A stretch of 64,000 nucleotides of DNA, taken from the NCBI GenBank assembly GCA_010909165.1, contig MU008155.1, forward strand, positions 248,001-312,000, read 5' to 3'. Position 1 is the first letter of the stretch; each line of letters begins with the position of its first letter. The stretch comes from Anthoceros angustus (Eukaryota > Streptophyta > Anthocerotopsida > Anthocerotales > Anthocerotaceae). Below the pieces are notes generated by a model. The model did no database searches. It was not told where the DNA came from and saw only the letters and a program-made list of their open reading frames with translations. Shown here in pieces: positions 1 to 11,750 of the stretch. A program made the translations under genes and the position numbers.

Positions 1-1063
1 CTGGCGCATGCGAGGCCAGGTTATCACCAAGGTGATCCACCTTGGTGGCGAGTTCAATGGACAATGATCCGGGCTACCGCCCTTACTCGGTATCCGGCGG
101 ATCGGATATCAACCATCCGTTGGTTGTCCGCTGCGTTCGAGCCTCGGCGCGGCGCTGGCCCTATCTTCCCCGCCCGCCTTAAGGGGCTCGCGCCCCTTCT
201 TCCTCCTTGGGCGGTTGTAGGCCATCCTCGGGACCTCAGGTCCATCGCCTCGGGTCCTCCGGAGGTTCTTGGATCGGACCTCCTTGTTGATCGCCCGCAT
301 CTTCCAAACTACTCCGGACTAGCGTCAAAGGTCCGGACCATTTGGAACACGTCGGATGCCACTCTGCACCAATTCCCTGCTTCCTCCGGCGGGGCCCGAA
401 GTCCGGATAGCGCGGGTCACAATGTTGCGCTCCACGGTCCATGGCTCCCAGACTCCGGCTTTTGGGTGCCATTGCTTTCTCCTCCTCTTGTTCTTTATGC
501 TGGCGAGTCCGGCGCGATGTTCCTCCGCCGCGCGTTCTGCTCCAACGCCAGCGTGGCGCCCAAAAAGCGCCGAGCCGGATTGCGGGCGCAAGGCTGTGAG
601 GATTGCAGGCTGCCGTGACCTCCCTCCGCGCTTGTGGAAATGCTGGCGGAAGGCGCCTCTTCGTTGTCCGTAGCGCGAGTGCATGGCTCGACCCTACGCT
701 TCCGCTTACTCGGCCGCCGCGCGGCGCGGGCGTGAATACTGCCTGCGGCCTCGGCAAGGTTCACGGTCTGACCTCTGCATGCCCGACCTCCACTCGGGGC
801 CGTCCGTGCCTCATCCTCACGCCTCCGCTCCTAGGTTACTTTCCTGGCGTATCCTATTTTGACACAGGTGGGTTCGGACTTATCCGTTACTCCGGCGTAG
901 TCGAGCTTGCCATAGTGGTGGTCCGTTGTTCACTCCAGTCGGAGTATACTCGAGCCTCGTCCGGCTACCCCAATTTATTCCTCCTTTTCCGCCTTATTTA
1001 TCCTTCAATCCTAAAAAAGCGAAACCCTACTTATTTCTTAACTCCCGAAGTGCATAGCCCACA
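1..1063 (-). repeat. 3' LTR (first about 1.06 kb) of left Tat-type element
   Basis: This stretch matches 10050-11183 over its whole length, with many 1-8 nt indels and few substitutions. On the minus strand it starts TGTGGGCT right after the integrase end. The remaining roughly 3.3 kb of this LTR would lie outside the window. Confidence 0.85.
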
Positions 1064-1089
1064 TACTCCCTTCTCATCATTGGCGTCTC

Positions 1090-2150
1090 CAACACTAAAC
1101 ATGATACTTCTTCACCGCCACCCGTTCCCAGTGGGCAGCGACTCTCCATCTAGGCGCCGTGGTGGGCCGGACCCGTTGTCATATACTTGCACCACTTGGT
1201 ACGGACCCATCCATCTCGGTGAAGTTTGCGAAAATGCATGACGACTATCATAAAGGAGGGCGGGTCCCCCCTTTACATACTCGATTCGCGATCGTGATCG
1301 TGCCAAATCTTTATTTGGTTTTGCACCAATGCATCTTCAATGAGCTTCTTCCCATCCTCGTGTCTTTGAACAAACCCCAAGAGTCGCTCGATGGCTTTCC
1401 TCTGTCAGTCTCCTTCCATCATTACTCGAAAAGTGGGCACTTCAAACTCCCGGCATTACGGAGAGTGTCCGTAGGTCAAGTAAGGGTCCGTTGTGTGGTC
1501 ACCTTCTGCTGTCCGGGCAGTCACGGATGGCGGCTTGGTATCCGATCATGGGCGTAGTTCCGTGAGTTTATTCGAGATCCTGCGGATGAGCCCATTTGTC
1601 TTCTCTGTCGGCCATTGGCCTTAGGATTGTAGGGTGCCGTCTTGCGATGATTGATGCGAAATACTCCGTCATGGCGGCCACCACATCATTAAGGAAATGG
1701 GTTCCCCTATCACTTACCAATGCGGACATCCGTCGGGGTTATGATGTTCTCGTGCGAGAATTTGGCCACGGTGTTTGCGAGTCCGTTCTTGTCATACCGC
1801 CTCTACCCACAGTGCGATGTCCGTTGCCACCGGGATGTATCTCCTTTGTGTGTGTTGTCTTGTAGGTGTATGGGTCCAACAAAGTCAATACCCCACTTTT
1901 CGAAGGTGCGGTGCCAATATCGGTACTAGCGGCCTTGTGTCGGGGTTGGCTTTCCGATCCGACAAGCATCACACTTCTTCTAAGCGGTGGGTGTCCCCAT
2001 ACATTGTTGGCCACCGGTATCCGCTTCAAAATCTTTTGGTGGTGACTGTCTTGCGTAGTGTCCTCCCCAATCCTTCGTGCATTCCCCGACCGCTCCTCTC
2101 TGCGGTTGTAAGTACCTTCGTTCTACTCCGTCGGCCCTAATTTGAACACA
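1090..2150 (-). pseudogene. integrase region of left Tat-type element
   Basis: Integrase would join element DNA to the host genome. At 1112-1306 the minus strand encodes a C-terminal module of the GPY/F kind (RWMGPYQVVQV, then RRLDGESLP and a final GNGW). The catalytic core further upstream (up to about 2.1 kb) is split by frameshifts, and I could not place every acidic residue. The last coding motif ends only tens of bases before the 3' LTR start at 1063, as expected for a Ty3/gypsy element. Not functional as read. Confidence 0.65.
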
Positions 2151-2349
2151 CACCGTTGTACATTACGAAGGGTCGAGCATAGTGCGAATGCCTCCCTCAT
2201 CCCGAGTCGATTTTGAAGCTCCATTCCCAGGTACCGCTCCATTTCTTCGTGGGTCGGACGGCGGACCCTCCCTTCTCCGCTTACCTAATGCCGATTCTCG
2301 TAGCTTGGGGTTCGGTCGGGGGCTCCTCGGTTGTACTTTTCGGCAACCA

Positions 2350-3620
2350 ATGTCTCATCCGGAGCATCTTCACGATCTCTCAACACCTTGTGTTTTCAAT
2401 CGTGGAAATCGCATTTTGGTCTGCCTCCCTTGTCTTGTTTCCACTTGACGTGAACTCCTGCAGCAACAATATCCACCTTGCTATCCGTCCGGACAGTCCG
2501 CCTTATTCACCGGATGCTTAAAGTGGTCTACATAGAACACAAACTCCTTTGGGTAGCGGTAGTGTCGAATTTCTTGACGCATATACCATACCCGGTGCTT
2601 GGCCTCTGGTTGTGTATTTTCGTTCAGCGTGGGTGGTGTCGTCCGGTAGTATACGGGATAATCCCGCGTCTTACGGCTCGGCACTACTCCGATAGCAAAG
2701 CGGACACGTCTACATACACATGAAATTTCTGCTCGATCCGGTCCTCTTAGAACTGCGCTTACCAAGGTGTTACGTAAATCCGAAGGCCTCCTCTCGCTCA
2801 CGTGACGGTCCAAACCTCCTCCTTCCGATAGTTACATCAACTTAGCCCTCTTCGCAAAGTCCTTAATAAACCGTAGTATCCCACCATTCGAAACCTCTCG
2901 GCTCCTTTAGGTTCGTCGGTGGTGGAGGCGGATGACCGGACCTTGTCTGGTCCACCTCGATTCCAGGCACCCGATGTCGACAAGATTCCCTCCGTCATTC
3001 CAAAGTAGCATTTCTCGGGTGTAGGCTCAATTGAGTCTCCGGCGCTCAAGCACCTTCTTAGATGTCCAAGGTGTTTGTCCTGCTCCCCATGCACACAAAA
3101 ATCATCCGGAATATCTCCATGAAGTCCCTCGAAGTCACGGAAGGCGTTGGTCACCATACGCATGAGCGACCACAGGCGCTCGGTCATCCCAAAGGCACTT
3201 CTCTTGTAGGCAAACGTACCCCACTCCGTAGTGAAGGTCGTCTTGTCGGTCCGACTCCCTTAGGTGCAATTGGTTGTATCCGGAGTAGCCATCCGAGGAA
3301 GGAGTAAGTAGTCCGTCCGACCACCTTGTCCAAAATGTCGTCTGAATGGCATCGGAAGTGGTCCTTCTCCGTTCGGCGTTGAGCTTCCTCCAATCTTGGC
3401 ATACCGAATTTGTCTGGCTTTCTTGGGAACCACCACACCTAGCGACCCACTGGACGATGGGGAAAATGATGTCTGCCTCCGGTACTTATCAAGGACCTCC
3501 TTCACCTTGATCGAATACTTGGGGTTGAGCTTGTATTGTCGGATTGAGCTCCGGCTTCAAATCGATCTTATGCTCTCCCACTTCTTGAATGCCCTTCATG
3601 TCCGTGACCTTGAAGGCGAA
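2350..3620 (-). pseudogene. reverse transcriptase / RNase H region of left Tat-type element
   Basis: Minus-strand frames show pieces typical of Ty3/gypsy polymerase: GPLPMPF near 3375, an acidic DDFCVHGEQDKHLGHLRRCL block near 3100 containing the catalytic DD, and PEKCYFGMTEGIL near 3020. Remnants of the RNase H end follow (FVFYVDHFKHPVNKAD near 2500). The pieces are in different frames because of short indels. The same blocks occur in the same order in the copy at 59.7-60.7 kb. Relic only. Confidence 0.75.
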
Positions 3621-4179
3621 CACCTCATAAAACTCCCCAGCTTTAGTCCTTCCTTGGTCCGAGGCATGCCTTTCTTAAACTTGAGAATTTGCTGGCGGAC
3701 CTCCACTTCTTCCACGTCGTCCGGGTTCACCGTCTCCGTTCGTCTTTGCCTCCTGCGTCAAACCCCTCGTCCTCCTCTCGGGATCGTCCTCTCGCATCCC
3801 CATTCTCTGAAGAGCTCGTCGGAGGTGAATCGTGTTACTCCTTGATGTCCGCTTTTCCTTGGTCCGACTCTTGTTGTCTCCCCTTGTCTTTGGTCCGACC
3901 TCCTCTTCACTTCCTTCCTCCGGCCCGTTGTGGCGTTTACTCAAAACAATCAACCACTTCCGCCAAAGGCATCCATGATAGTCCATCTCCTCCTCGGACC
4001 GGCGGATCTTGGCGAAAGTCGCCTCCTCGGAACTATCTTGTTCGTCGCCCGAGTCCTCCGAGGTATACCCCGGTAGTGCTCACGGTTTCCCCACAATAGG
4101 TGTCCTTGCTCCGGTGAGCAACCCTCCCTTCGCACCTTAGGGTCCCATCCACCGGCTTGAAGTGAATCTCCTTCCTTCC

Positions 4180-4610
4180 AAAGTGTAGCTTTATGCAGGC
4201 CAACCATGGCCGCGACAACACCTCATACCCTAATGGTCCGGCGGTTTGATCACAACAAAATCCGGTTTGTAGGGTGCGGCTATGGTGGCCAAGACTCGGT
4301 TAACTCCCCGCGGATCTCTTCTTGACATATACGCCATTCTCGAGTCTTCGTTGAGGTTGAAGGATGTGAAGCCCAATTTTTCGTGCTTGTGATGAGGTTG
4401 ACTCGGACCCGTGTTCAGCAGTACATCCTTGATGATACATCCAATCTCCACTTGTACCACTGGCGCCCCAGGTCCGTATGGGACACCACCCTCACTTCCA
4501 CTGCTACCCTTCACGGCTTTGGTGCTCCGGTGGGTTTCCCCTAACGGCCCCGGACCTCTTGTCGGTATTTGGGTTATCCCTCGGCGGTGTCGAAAGGACA
4601 CAAGGTCTGC
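4180..4610 (-). pseudogene. retropepsin (protease) region of left Tat-type element
   Basis: The minus-strand frame 4601-4230 reads VVQVEIGCIIKDVLLNTGPS. The position of the retropepsin D-T/S-G triad holds NTG. Downstream is the usual closing motif, here SRPWL at about 4205 in place of GRPWL, then an IHFKPV linker to the reverse transcriptase. If the sequence is right, the Asn in place of the catalytic Asp would make it inactive. The assignment rests on the order between gag and RT and on these two motifs. Confidence 0.55.
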
Positions 4611-5149
4611 GATTCATCATCGGTCCGCCACATTAAAGGCGAGGCTTCTACCCCCAATCGAGGATCCTGCTGCTGCGTCCTCATCCTCTCCCCCGGGTCA
4701 CTTCGTGTTCTGGTATTCTCCGGATGCTTGCGCATTTCCTCCTGCAACATCTCAGTCACCTCCCGGACTACGTCCGGTGGAAACTGCGTCGCCGTCGCGG
4801 GAGGCACCGTTCCCTTCTCCCTGTCCTGTACCGGAGAACTTCCTTCGGGTAATCCCTCCGGCAGAGCTGCCCGTCCCAGCCCTCCTTCATCGGTCGGATC
4901 CTCTGCTGGTATTTCCGTTTGATTGCCTTCCTCGGCGTCCGTGACGCTTCCTCCAGTCTTGTTCTTCTTCAACTGGCGCCTTTCTCGTCGCTCCTTCCTT
5001 GACTACAGTAGACACCTCAAGATTTCCACGCGACTCCTTCCTTTCGACACCCCCACCGTACCTTCTTGTTCTTTTCCATCTCGCGTACCTCAGAATCTCT
5101 TCCCTCCATGGCCAGAGCATCTTGACTTGCCGTGCAGTAGTCTTAGGAG

Positions 5150-6690
5150 GTGGCGTTGGTGGTCGGGTTCTCCGCTTGGTGTGGCATATCGTACCGTCCT
5201 TGTCGGGGTTGGGACATAGCGTCTTGCACTGTATGCCCTTGCGATCGCCACACGGCTCGAAGTCCCCATTACCACCTGCCTGGGTGAGTACGGACACGTT
5301 GGAGTAATGGCGAGATTCCCGTTCCAAGACCACCGTCGGAGGATACGAAGGGCTCCCATGCGGTCTTTGCATCGGTGGGGCTCGTTGTATTGACGGACCT
5401 CCGGTTGGCGGATACATGGTTTTGGGATATCGCGGCCCGGAGGGCTTCACATGACATAGGCCTCTTCCCATTGCTCCTCGGCCTCCTCCTCGTGTCGTAG
5501 TCCACTTGATGCACCGGCCTTGAGGCGGTTGGACTTCGAATGGCGTGTTCTTGGCACGGCACACGAGATGCGTTCGCACCGTGGTCGGTGTTTTCCGCGC
5601 TCTCGGTCCTTAACACAGTTTATCGCTGGTCCTCTACTCTCTTTATCACTTTTCCGGGTCCTCCCGGACACACTACCTCCTTTGAGGGAGTCGGGTCGGT
5701 GAGCTTCTCGGACGGTCTTGGTGTCACCACCTCCTTCTTACCCTGCTTCTTTTTAGCCGGGGCTTTCTTGCCCTTCTTCTTGCGGGGATACTCTTCCTCG
5801 CTAGAGACCTCCGTCTCTTCTTCGGACGACTGCTCCTCCTCCGAAGACACCTCCGATTGGTCTTCCTCCTCCTCTGAAGACTCTTCCTCCTCGGAGTCTG
5901 AACCCCGTTTCTTCTTCTTCTTCTTGCCTCCTTGAGCGGATTTCTTTATCCTCTGATGTAGCGATTCCTCGTAGTTTTCGGCCGCTCGACCGCCTTGCCC
6001 ACGTCCTTCTCGGCTAGCGGCGGGGCGTGCAGCCATGGGTTTGGCTAGACCGGCCGAACCACCGTACGCTTGCATCGTGGTATGGGTTGGATGCCGATCC
6101 TCGGGGCATAGAACCGCTCGATGTCTGAGCCCGGCTTCTCCTTCTTCCTCGCTTGATTTTCCAACTTTGATAATACATACCCCTCTGGTCGATCCCTCGA
6201 AACCGTTCTAAGAAGGCATTTTCAAAGCTTCAAGCGAGGCGGGTGGGGCATTCTCCGGTGGTCGGTACTTTCTCCGATACCATTGAGCGTTGTCCTCGGA
6301 GAACCCCTTGGAAAATGGATGAGCTGCGGCTCCCTCTCCGTTGAAGTTGGCTTTGGACATGAAGTCCTCCACAAAGGTCTCGCATCCGCTCCTTCTTCCC
6401 TCCGAATATGGAGTCGCTTGTTTGGTCGAGGTAGGGGCCATGGCTGCCATCGATTGGGTTAGGCGTGGTCCTACCTTCTTCCGTTGGCGTCCCTTGTACC
6501 CGTACTCGTCTTGGTCCGACAATTCGACCACGTTCTCCCTCCTCGATCGGCGGTGCTCTCGTTGGGTTTGGCGTCTCTCTCTCCACGGCTCGGAGGCGCG
6601 AGGTGACCACGTCCGATCCTCCTGACGGTTCACTCTTGACCGTCGACCACGCATTCACTTACCTTCTCTTCCTAAGGGCGCGCTGCACCA
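5150..6690 (-). pseudogene. gag region of left Tat-type element
   Basis: Gag would form the particle shell. The minus strand holds a gag-like block near 6.3 kb (ETFVEDFMSKANFNGEG, then PFSKGFSEDNAQWY). Next is a Ser/Glu-rich acidic stretch at about 5935-5790 followed by a Lys-rich stretch (KKKGKKAPAKKK). Near 5.25 kb a Cys-containing block (CGDRKG...CPNPDKDGT) may be a worn zinc knuckle. Charged C-terminal sequences follow to about 4.9 kb. The right-hand copy shows a shorter acidic stretch at the same place (57.46-57.6 kb). Frames are interrupted. Confidence 0.55.
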
Positions 6691-6700
6691 CAGACCGATT

Positions 6701-6718
6701 TCATTCCCGGCAGCGCCA
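6701..6718 (-). other. primer binding site, tRNA-Asp type
   Basis: On the minus strand this reads TGGCGCTGCCGGGAATGA, directly after the LTR end (cgcgcca plus an A/T run). It resembles the tRNA-Asp-complementary site of Tat/Athila elements (TGGCGCCGTTGCC...), with two bases missing. It fixes the inner edge of the 5' LTR at about 6724. Confidence 0.7.
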
Positions 6719-7293
6719 AAAAATGGCGCGACTTTTCGATGGCCGGCGCGCACAATCCGTGTCGTTGTAGGAAGAAGTCCGTTCCCAAAGGGAATGATAG
6801 GCCCGTTCGCGTTTGGTGATTCTTACCGTCCTTAGCGCTCGTTCGACCTCAACACACACATACTCCTAACTACTCACGTTCACCGTCTGGGCCGGTATGG
6901 CCAAGCGTTTAAGACCCGTTGCGTCCGTATCGTTCACATCCGTCCTCACGCATCCGTCCTTTCCTCTCTCTCTCACGCTACACTCTTGGTCTTAGAAAAA
7001 GCCGGGTTACGGACCTCCTCCGTCGTTCGCGGGCCTCTCCGTCCGGGCTCTACACGCCCTCCGAGTTCCTCCGGCTCACACGTTCAGTCCGTTCGGTGCG
7101 GCGCGGCTCGGGACCGCGGGTCGATCACCCTTCCACGCACACACCACAGCGCGTTAAGTCGTCACGGGACCTTGATCAATCTCCCGGGCCGTGCACCTTT
7201 CGGTGACTCGGGACTCACGTTAGCAAGAAGACTCACAAAGGTGCAAGCGGCATCAACACCAAGAGAAAGATGCTTTACTAGGCGACCTCGGCC

Positions 7294-7303
7294 CTCTTAT
7301 CTG
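7294..7303 (-). promoter_or_regulatory. TATA-like box of the Tat-type LTR
   Basis: The minus strand reads agataagagggc here, followed by a stretch (ctttctcttggtgttgatgc) that is conserved in the right-hand LTR just after its own TATAAGAGGG. Conservation between copies that otherwise differ by many indels supports a promoter and transcript-start role. Confidence 0.45.
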
Positions 7304-8259
7304 CGCCCAAGGTGGCGTCTTTATTACACCCCTATTACGGTGATAGCCAGCGGTATACCCTAATCGACGCCTACCATCCTATTTTCCCCTATCTCCTTCG
7401 CCCGGTGGGGGAAGGTCACAGGCCGCCTCGGAATGGGTGGTCCAATCCCCGTCAGCGGTTGTGGCGCCAATCGGATGATCCGTGAGGCCCCTCCTCTCCC
7501 GGAATCACAGGTTGGGCTCGTGATCGACGCCGTTACCACGCGTCATCCTCCCCACAGCCTCCACAGGTCCTTGCCGGTGGGGCCACCCTATCTGCTCCCC
7601 TAAGCGTAAGTCGAAGGGGCTCCTCCTTCTTGCCGGCCGGTCCTCGAGGTCTGTCTCGACTCACGAACTTGAGTCCGGCTTATTCGTCCGGCCGGCTAGG
7701 TCCGACCTTGTCTGGGTCCGGACCTCGGGGTCGGACTTATTACGAGTCCGGACTTGAGTCCGGACTTATTCTGGTCGGACTTGAGTCGGCCTCCCTCTGA
7801 GTCCGGACAAAGTCCGGACTCCACCGGGTTTCCTCCCTCACGGGACTCCTCCGTGGCTCTCCTCGAAGTCCTCCATGTTCCCGATCGCCCGGTGACTCCC
7901 GTTGGCCCCTCCTTCCATGGTGAGGTGCGGGTGCTTACCTCGATCGCATCCGCTCGCTCCTCGTTCGCTCCTCCGGTTGCTCCTCTCCGCGCTCCGTCAT
8001 CTCCAAGCAGGGCCACTAGGGTCCTGTCTTGTCCCGTGGCCTTCATCTCCTTGAGCCTTCCGGTCCGTCCGTTTCTGTGGTCGAGGCTTCGCCTTGGGAG
8101 CTCGGCGTGGTAATAGGCAAAGTCAGATCGACTTGTTGAATTGCCTCTTCCACGTGTGCGGGCACCGATACTCCCTCCGCCATAAGTGTTAGGGAGGCGT
8201 CTTTGCCCGGCTTGTTGGGCCACCTCTGCCGGTTGTGGTGGGGCCGGGCGTATCACGCG

Positions 8260-9356
8260 AGGCTACAAGGCGGCCTCGGTCACCTCCCCAGTGCCACGCT
8301 CACTGCTCCGTCGTTTCTCTCCATTGCCCGGCTTACCGCCATGGCCTTCCGCCTTTCTCTGGACGGCTTCTTTCGCCCCGATGCTCGCTCCTCCGTTCAT
8401 TACGGCCTTTAGCTCCGGCTCCTCTCCAGGCGGTCGGATACCTCCTCGCTCGGACTTCCTCCGGCTCATACAGCGCAGCAGCGTCCAACTCCTTGGATAG
8501 TCGCGATTTTCCTCCGTCTTGAGGCGGGCTACTCTATTTCGTGCTCGGTCGTGGATTCTCTCGTTGAGAATCACTGCTTCTCAAGCGCATCTTGGGTTGT
8601 AGCTCCAGCGTGTCCTTCATCCTCCATCTGCGCCTCTCCTCTACTTCCTGCAGCTGTACTCGGAGATCTCCTATCTCCCGAGTTCTGGCCTCCATCTCCT
8701 CCTTCCTGGCCTTGCACGCTCCATAGCACTTTGTCGGCCTTGAGTTAGCCTCAGTGCGACTCTCTCCACCGGTTCCGATCACGTCTGTAGTGATCCCGGT
8801 CGCTCTTTGCCGCGGCTTCCGACTCCTTCGCCGCCTTTACCTGGGCTTCGCCCACTTGGCGCTGCTCTAGCCGGGCCGCCTCCGCCAGGTCCCGAGCTCT
8901 CTCTGCTTGTGCCCGGGCCTCTTCCGCCTCCTGCTGCGCTTCCCCCCTTCGCAGCAAGGTCCTCCGCCGCGCTTGGCCTCTGAGCTTGCTTGGTGCTGGT
9001 GAAGAACCTTAACCAGTCTGCTTGAACGCCGGGCCTCGCGCTCCGCCACCCGGCGTTTCCCTTCCTCGATCCGGCGAGGGACTCCGCCTTTCCTTTGCCC
9101 CACGGCCGCCTTCACTTGCTCTTGGGTTCCACCATCCTCCTCGGGTGGCCTCCACTTCAGGTCTTCTTCCATTGTACCACGAGACCCCAAAGCATTCCGT
9201 CCATGGCGGTAGCAGACTCGCCGTGTTTCTTCCACGGCCGGTGAGGCCCCACAAAGTCCGTAGTGGGGCCGGCATTTCTCGGTCCGCCAGGACCTCCATA
9301 TGATCCGGAGTAAGTCGGGGTTGGGTTCTCGGACCTAATCGGGACCCTCGGGTCAC
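8260..9356 (-). other. coding-like coiled-coil region inside the LTR
   Basis: Minus-strand frames from 9235 to 8260 lack the stop density expected by chance. They predict a highly charged, Ala/Glu/Arg-rich helix, for example AERARDLAEAARLEQRQVGE at about 8890-8830. Upstream lies a less repetitive block, EETRRVCYRHGRN near 9220. The right-hand LTR has the same blocks in the same order (EETRRVSYRHG near 54.32 kb, then charged sequence to 55.4 kb). The reading is split over overlapping frames, so either small deletions broke an ORF or the compositional bias imitates one. I do not recognise the protein. Confidence 0.4.
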
Positions 9357-11750
9357 AGTGGTGAGTCGAGTCTCACCCTCTTGGCCCTCTTGGCCTCTAA
9401 CTCCTTTGTGCCCTCTTTCTCACAGGGCTCGGAGGAGGTGAGGGGTCGGGAGCAAGCTCTTTTGCCCCTTCACAGCCGGGGCAGGGGCCGGCTCAGTGGG
9501 GCTGCGATGACCTCTGCTCCTTGGGCCACGTCCCTTTCCCTCCTTACCGCCTCTTGACCTCTTGCCACTCCGTGGGCGGGGTAAGTCGGCACCTTCGAGG
9601 TCTGCGTTGGTAAGCGGCACCGTCTTCCGCCTCTTGGCTCCCGTTGAGTTCGTCGGGGCTCGGCGTCGTGGTTGTTGGCTGTTGTCTGCCGGTGCGGGCC
9701 GTACGCCCTCGGCATCGGCTCCCTCTGTCGCTCGGAGGGCACCAAAAGGAGGAAGGGGAATCGCCTCCCAAACTTCCACAGGTGGTGAGGGGTTCGCTCA
9801 GACGTATGGAGTCAGGAATCCCCGATCGTCCTCCTCCGAGTCCGCTTGGTCTTGAAGGGCGACCCCCACCTCAGGCGCCCTTGCACGCTCTACTTGGCGG
9901 GGCCTCCGGCCCGGCGCCCGTTCAAGCTCTCCCTCCTTGAGAGCTCGAAATGTCCCCATACATGAATCGGTATGGGGTCGGATGGCGAGGCTTCGCTCCT
10001 TAGCTTCGTGCCTCACTGGCAGGCGAAGATAATCCTTCCCGTCCGCTCTCTTCCTTGGGCGCATGCGAGAATACCAGCAGTTATCACCAAGGTGATCCAC
10101 CTTGGTGGCGGTTCAATGGACAATGATCCGGGCTACCGCCCTTACTCGTATCGGCGGATCGGATATCAACCATCCGTTGGTTGTCCGCTGCGTTCGAGCC
10201 TCGGCATCGCGGTGGCGGCCCTATCTTCCCCGCCGCCTTAAGGGGCTCGGCACCACGCCCCTTCTTCCTCCTTGGGCGGTTGTAGGCCATCCTCGGGACC
10301 TCAAGGTCCATCGCCTCGGGTCCTCCGGAGGTTCTTGGATCGGACCTCCTTGTTGATCGCCCGGCATCTTCGGGCAAACTCCGGACTAGAGTGGCGTCAA
10401 GGTCCGAGACCATTTGGAACACGTCCGGATGCCACTCGCACCAATTCCCACCTTCCTCCGGCCGGGGCCCGAAGTCCGGATAGCCGGGTCACAATGTTGC
10501 GCTCCACGGTCCATGGCTCCCAGACTCCGCGGCTTTTGGGTGCCATTGCTTCTCCTCCTCTGCTGGGCTGGCGAGTCGGGGCACGATGTTCCTCCTTCGC
10601 GCGTTGCTCTCCAACGGTGAGCGCGCTCTAAGGTGGCGCCCAAAAGATAGCGCGAGCGGATTGCGGGCGCAAGGGCTGTGAGGATTATGCAGGCTGCGCG
10701 GCGACCTCCCTCCTTGGCGCTTGTGGAAGTAACTGGCGGAAGGCGCCTCTTCGTTGTCCGTGCGCGAGTGCATGGCTTACTCGACCCTACGCTTCGCTTA
10801 CTGCGGCCTTCGCGCGCGCGCGGCGTGAATACTGCCTGCGGCCTCGGCAAGGTTACGGTCTGACCTCTGCATGCCCGACCTCCACTCGGGGCCGTCCGTG
10901 GCGCCGCCTCTCGTCATCCTCACGCCTCCGCTCCTAGGTTACTTTCACTGGCGTACTTATCCTATTTTGACACAGGTGGGTTCCGGACTTATCCGTTACT
11001 CGGCGTAGTCCGGAGCTTGCCATAGTGGTGTAGGGGTCCGTTGTTCACTCCAGTCCGGAGTATACTCGAGCCTCGTCCGCGCTACCCCAATTTATTCCTC
11101 CTTTTCCGCCTTATTTATCCTTCAATCCTAAAAAAGCAGAAACCCTACTTATTTCTTAACTCCCAGGAAGTGCATAGCCCACGGCCGCAGTCTTGAGTGC
11201 AATTCTTGACCCACCCATGTTGCTGTGTGATGAGACTGCTCCATGATGGAACAGTGAACCCACGCAAGCTTAGTGCGGTGGTCCATAGTCTTCTTCATCC
11301 TCACTTGGCATAGGAACAAGTGCGGCTGCTCCTCTGAGCTTGGACGCTGCAGCTGAGGCACCAGAGTTAAGGCTAGCAATGAGTGTACCCATCTGCGTGG
11401 TGAGGCTGCAATGGATGCCTCCAGGCGACCTTATCAGCACTTGCAGCCACCTTGGCCTTTGCCTTGTCACGCTGCTGCTTGCGTGAAACTCCAGTGCGCC
11501 GCTGATGAGGCACTGGCAGAAACTGTGTTAGTGCCCTTTTCGTCATTGGAAGCTCCTCCCGCTGGCTCCGGCTCCGGATGCTTTTGGAAGCACTGCGTTT
11601 CAAGGTGGCCCGTCTTGTGGCAATGGGAGCACACTAGTCCCTCTGGGGACACTTGCACGCTGGTGCCATGTGCTCGGGACTCCCAGCGATTACATGTGCC
11701 TTCCACAGTCGCTGCAGCACCTGCTTAGCCGGTTTAGCCTGGTTACTCCG

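Larger units (their letters stand above)
1..11183 (-). mobile_element. Ty3/gypsy LTR retrotransposon, Tat/Athila type, decayed; 3' LTR cut by window edge
   Basis: Read on the minus strand the order is 5' LTR (11183-6724), primer site (about 6718-6701), gag (about 6.7-5.1 kb), protease (about 4.6-4.2 kb), reverse transcriptase and RNase H (about 3.6-2.3 kb), integrase (about 2.1-1.09 kb), then the start of the 3' LTR (1063-1). The LTR assignment rests on the match between 1-1063 and 10050-11183 and on the primer site just inside 6724. The primer site matches the tRNA-Asp type used by Tat/Athila elements. Frames are broken by many small indels, so no full-length protein survives. A second copy of the family lies at 52474-64000 on the plus strand. 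The element joins a foreign gag-bearing sequence at 11183, which suggests insertion into that older element. The target duplication cannot be checked because the left end lies outside the window. Confidence 0.85.
6724..11183 (-). repeat. 5' LTR of left Tat-type element (about 4.46 kb)
   Basis: The first 1.1 kb on the minus strand (11183-10050) matches the 3' LTR at 1-1063. The whole length is colinear with 52474-56807 of the right-hand element. It ends next to the primer site. A TATA-like AGATAAGAG near 7303-7294 and a cluster of TCCGGA palindromes (about 7690-7840) mark the presumed U3 promoter region. The middle part (about 9.4-8.2 kb) is coding-like, which is unusual for an LTR. Confidence 0.75.

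Noticed and set aside
236-764. Several 90-170-residue frames at the window start
   Set aside because: They lie in the LTR of the Tat-type element, are present on both strands, and have no recognisable product.
7690-7840. Possible origin or satellite from the agtccggact repeats
   Set aside because: The repeats are few, irregular and sit at the same LTR position in both Tat copies, so they are better read as part of the U3 region.
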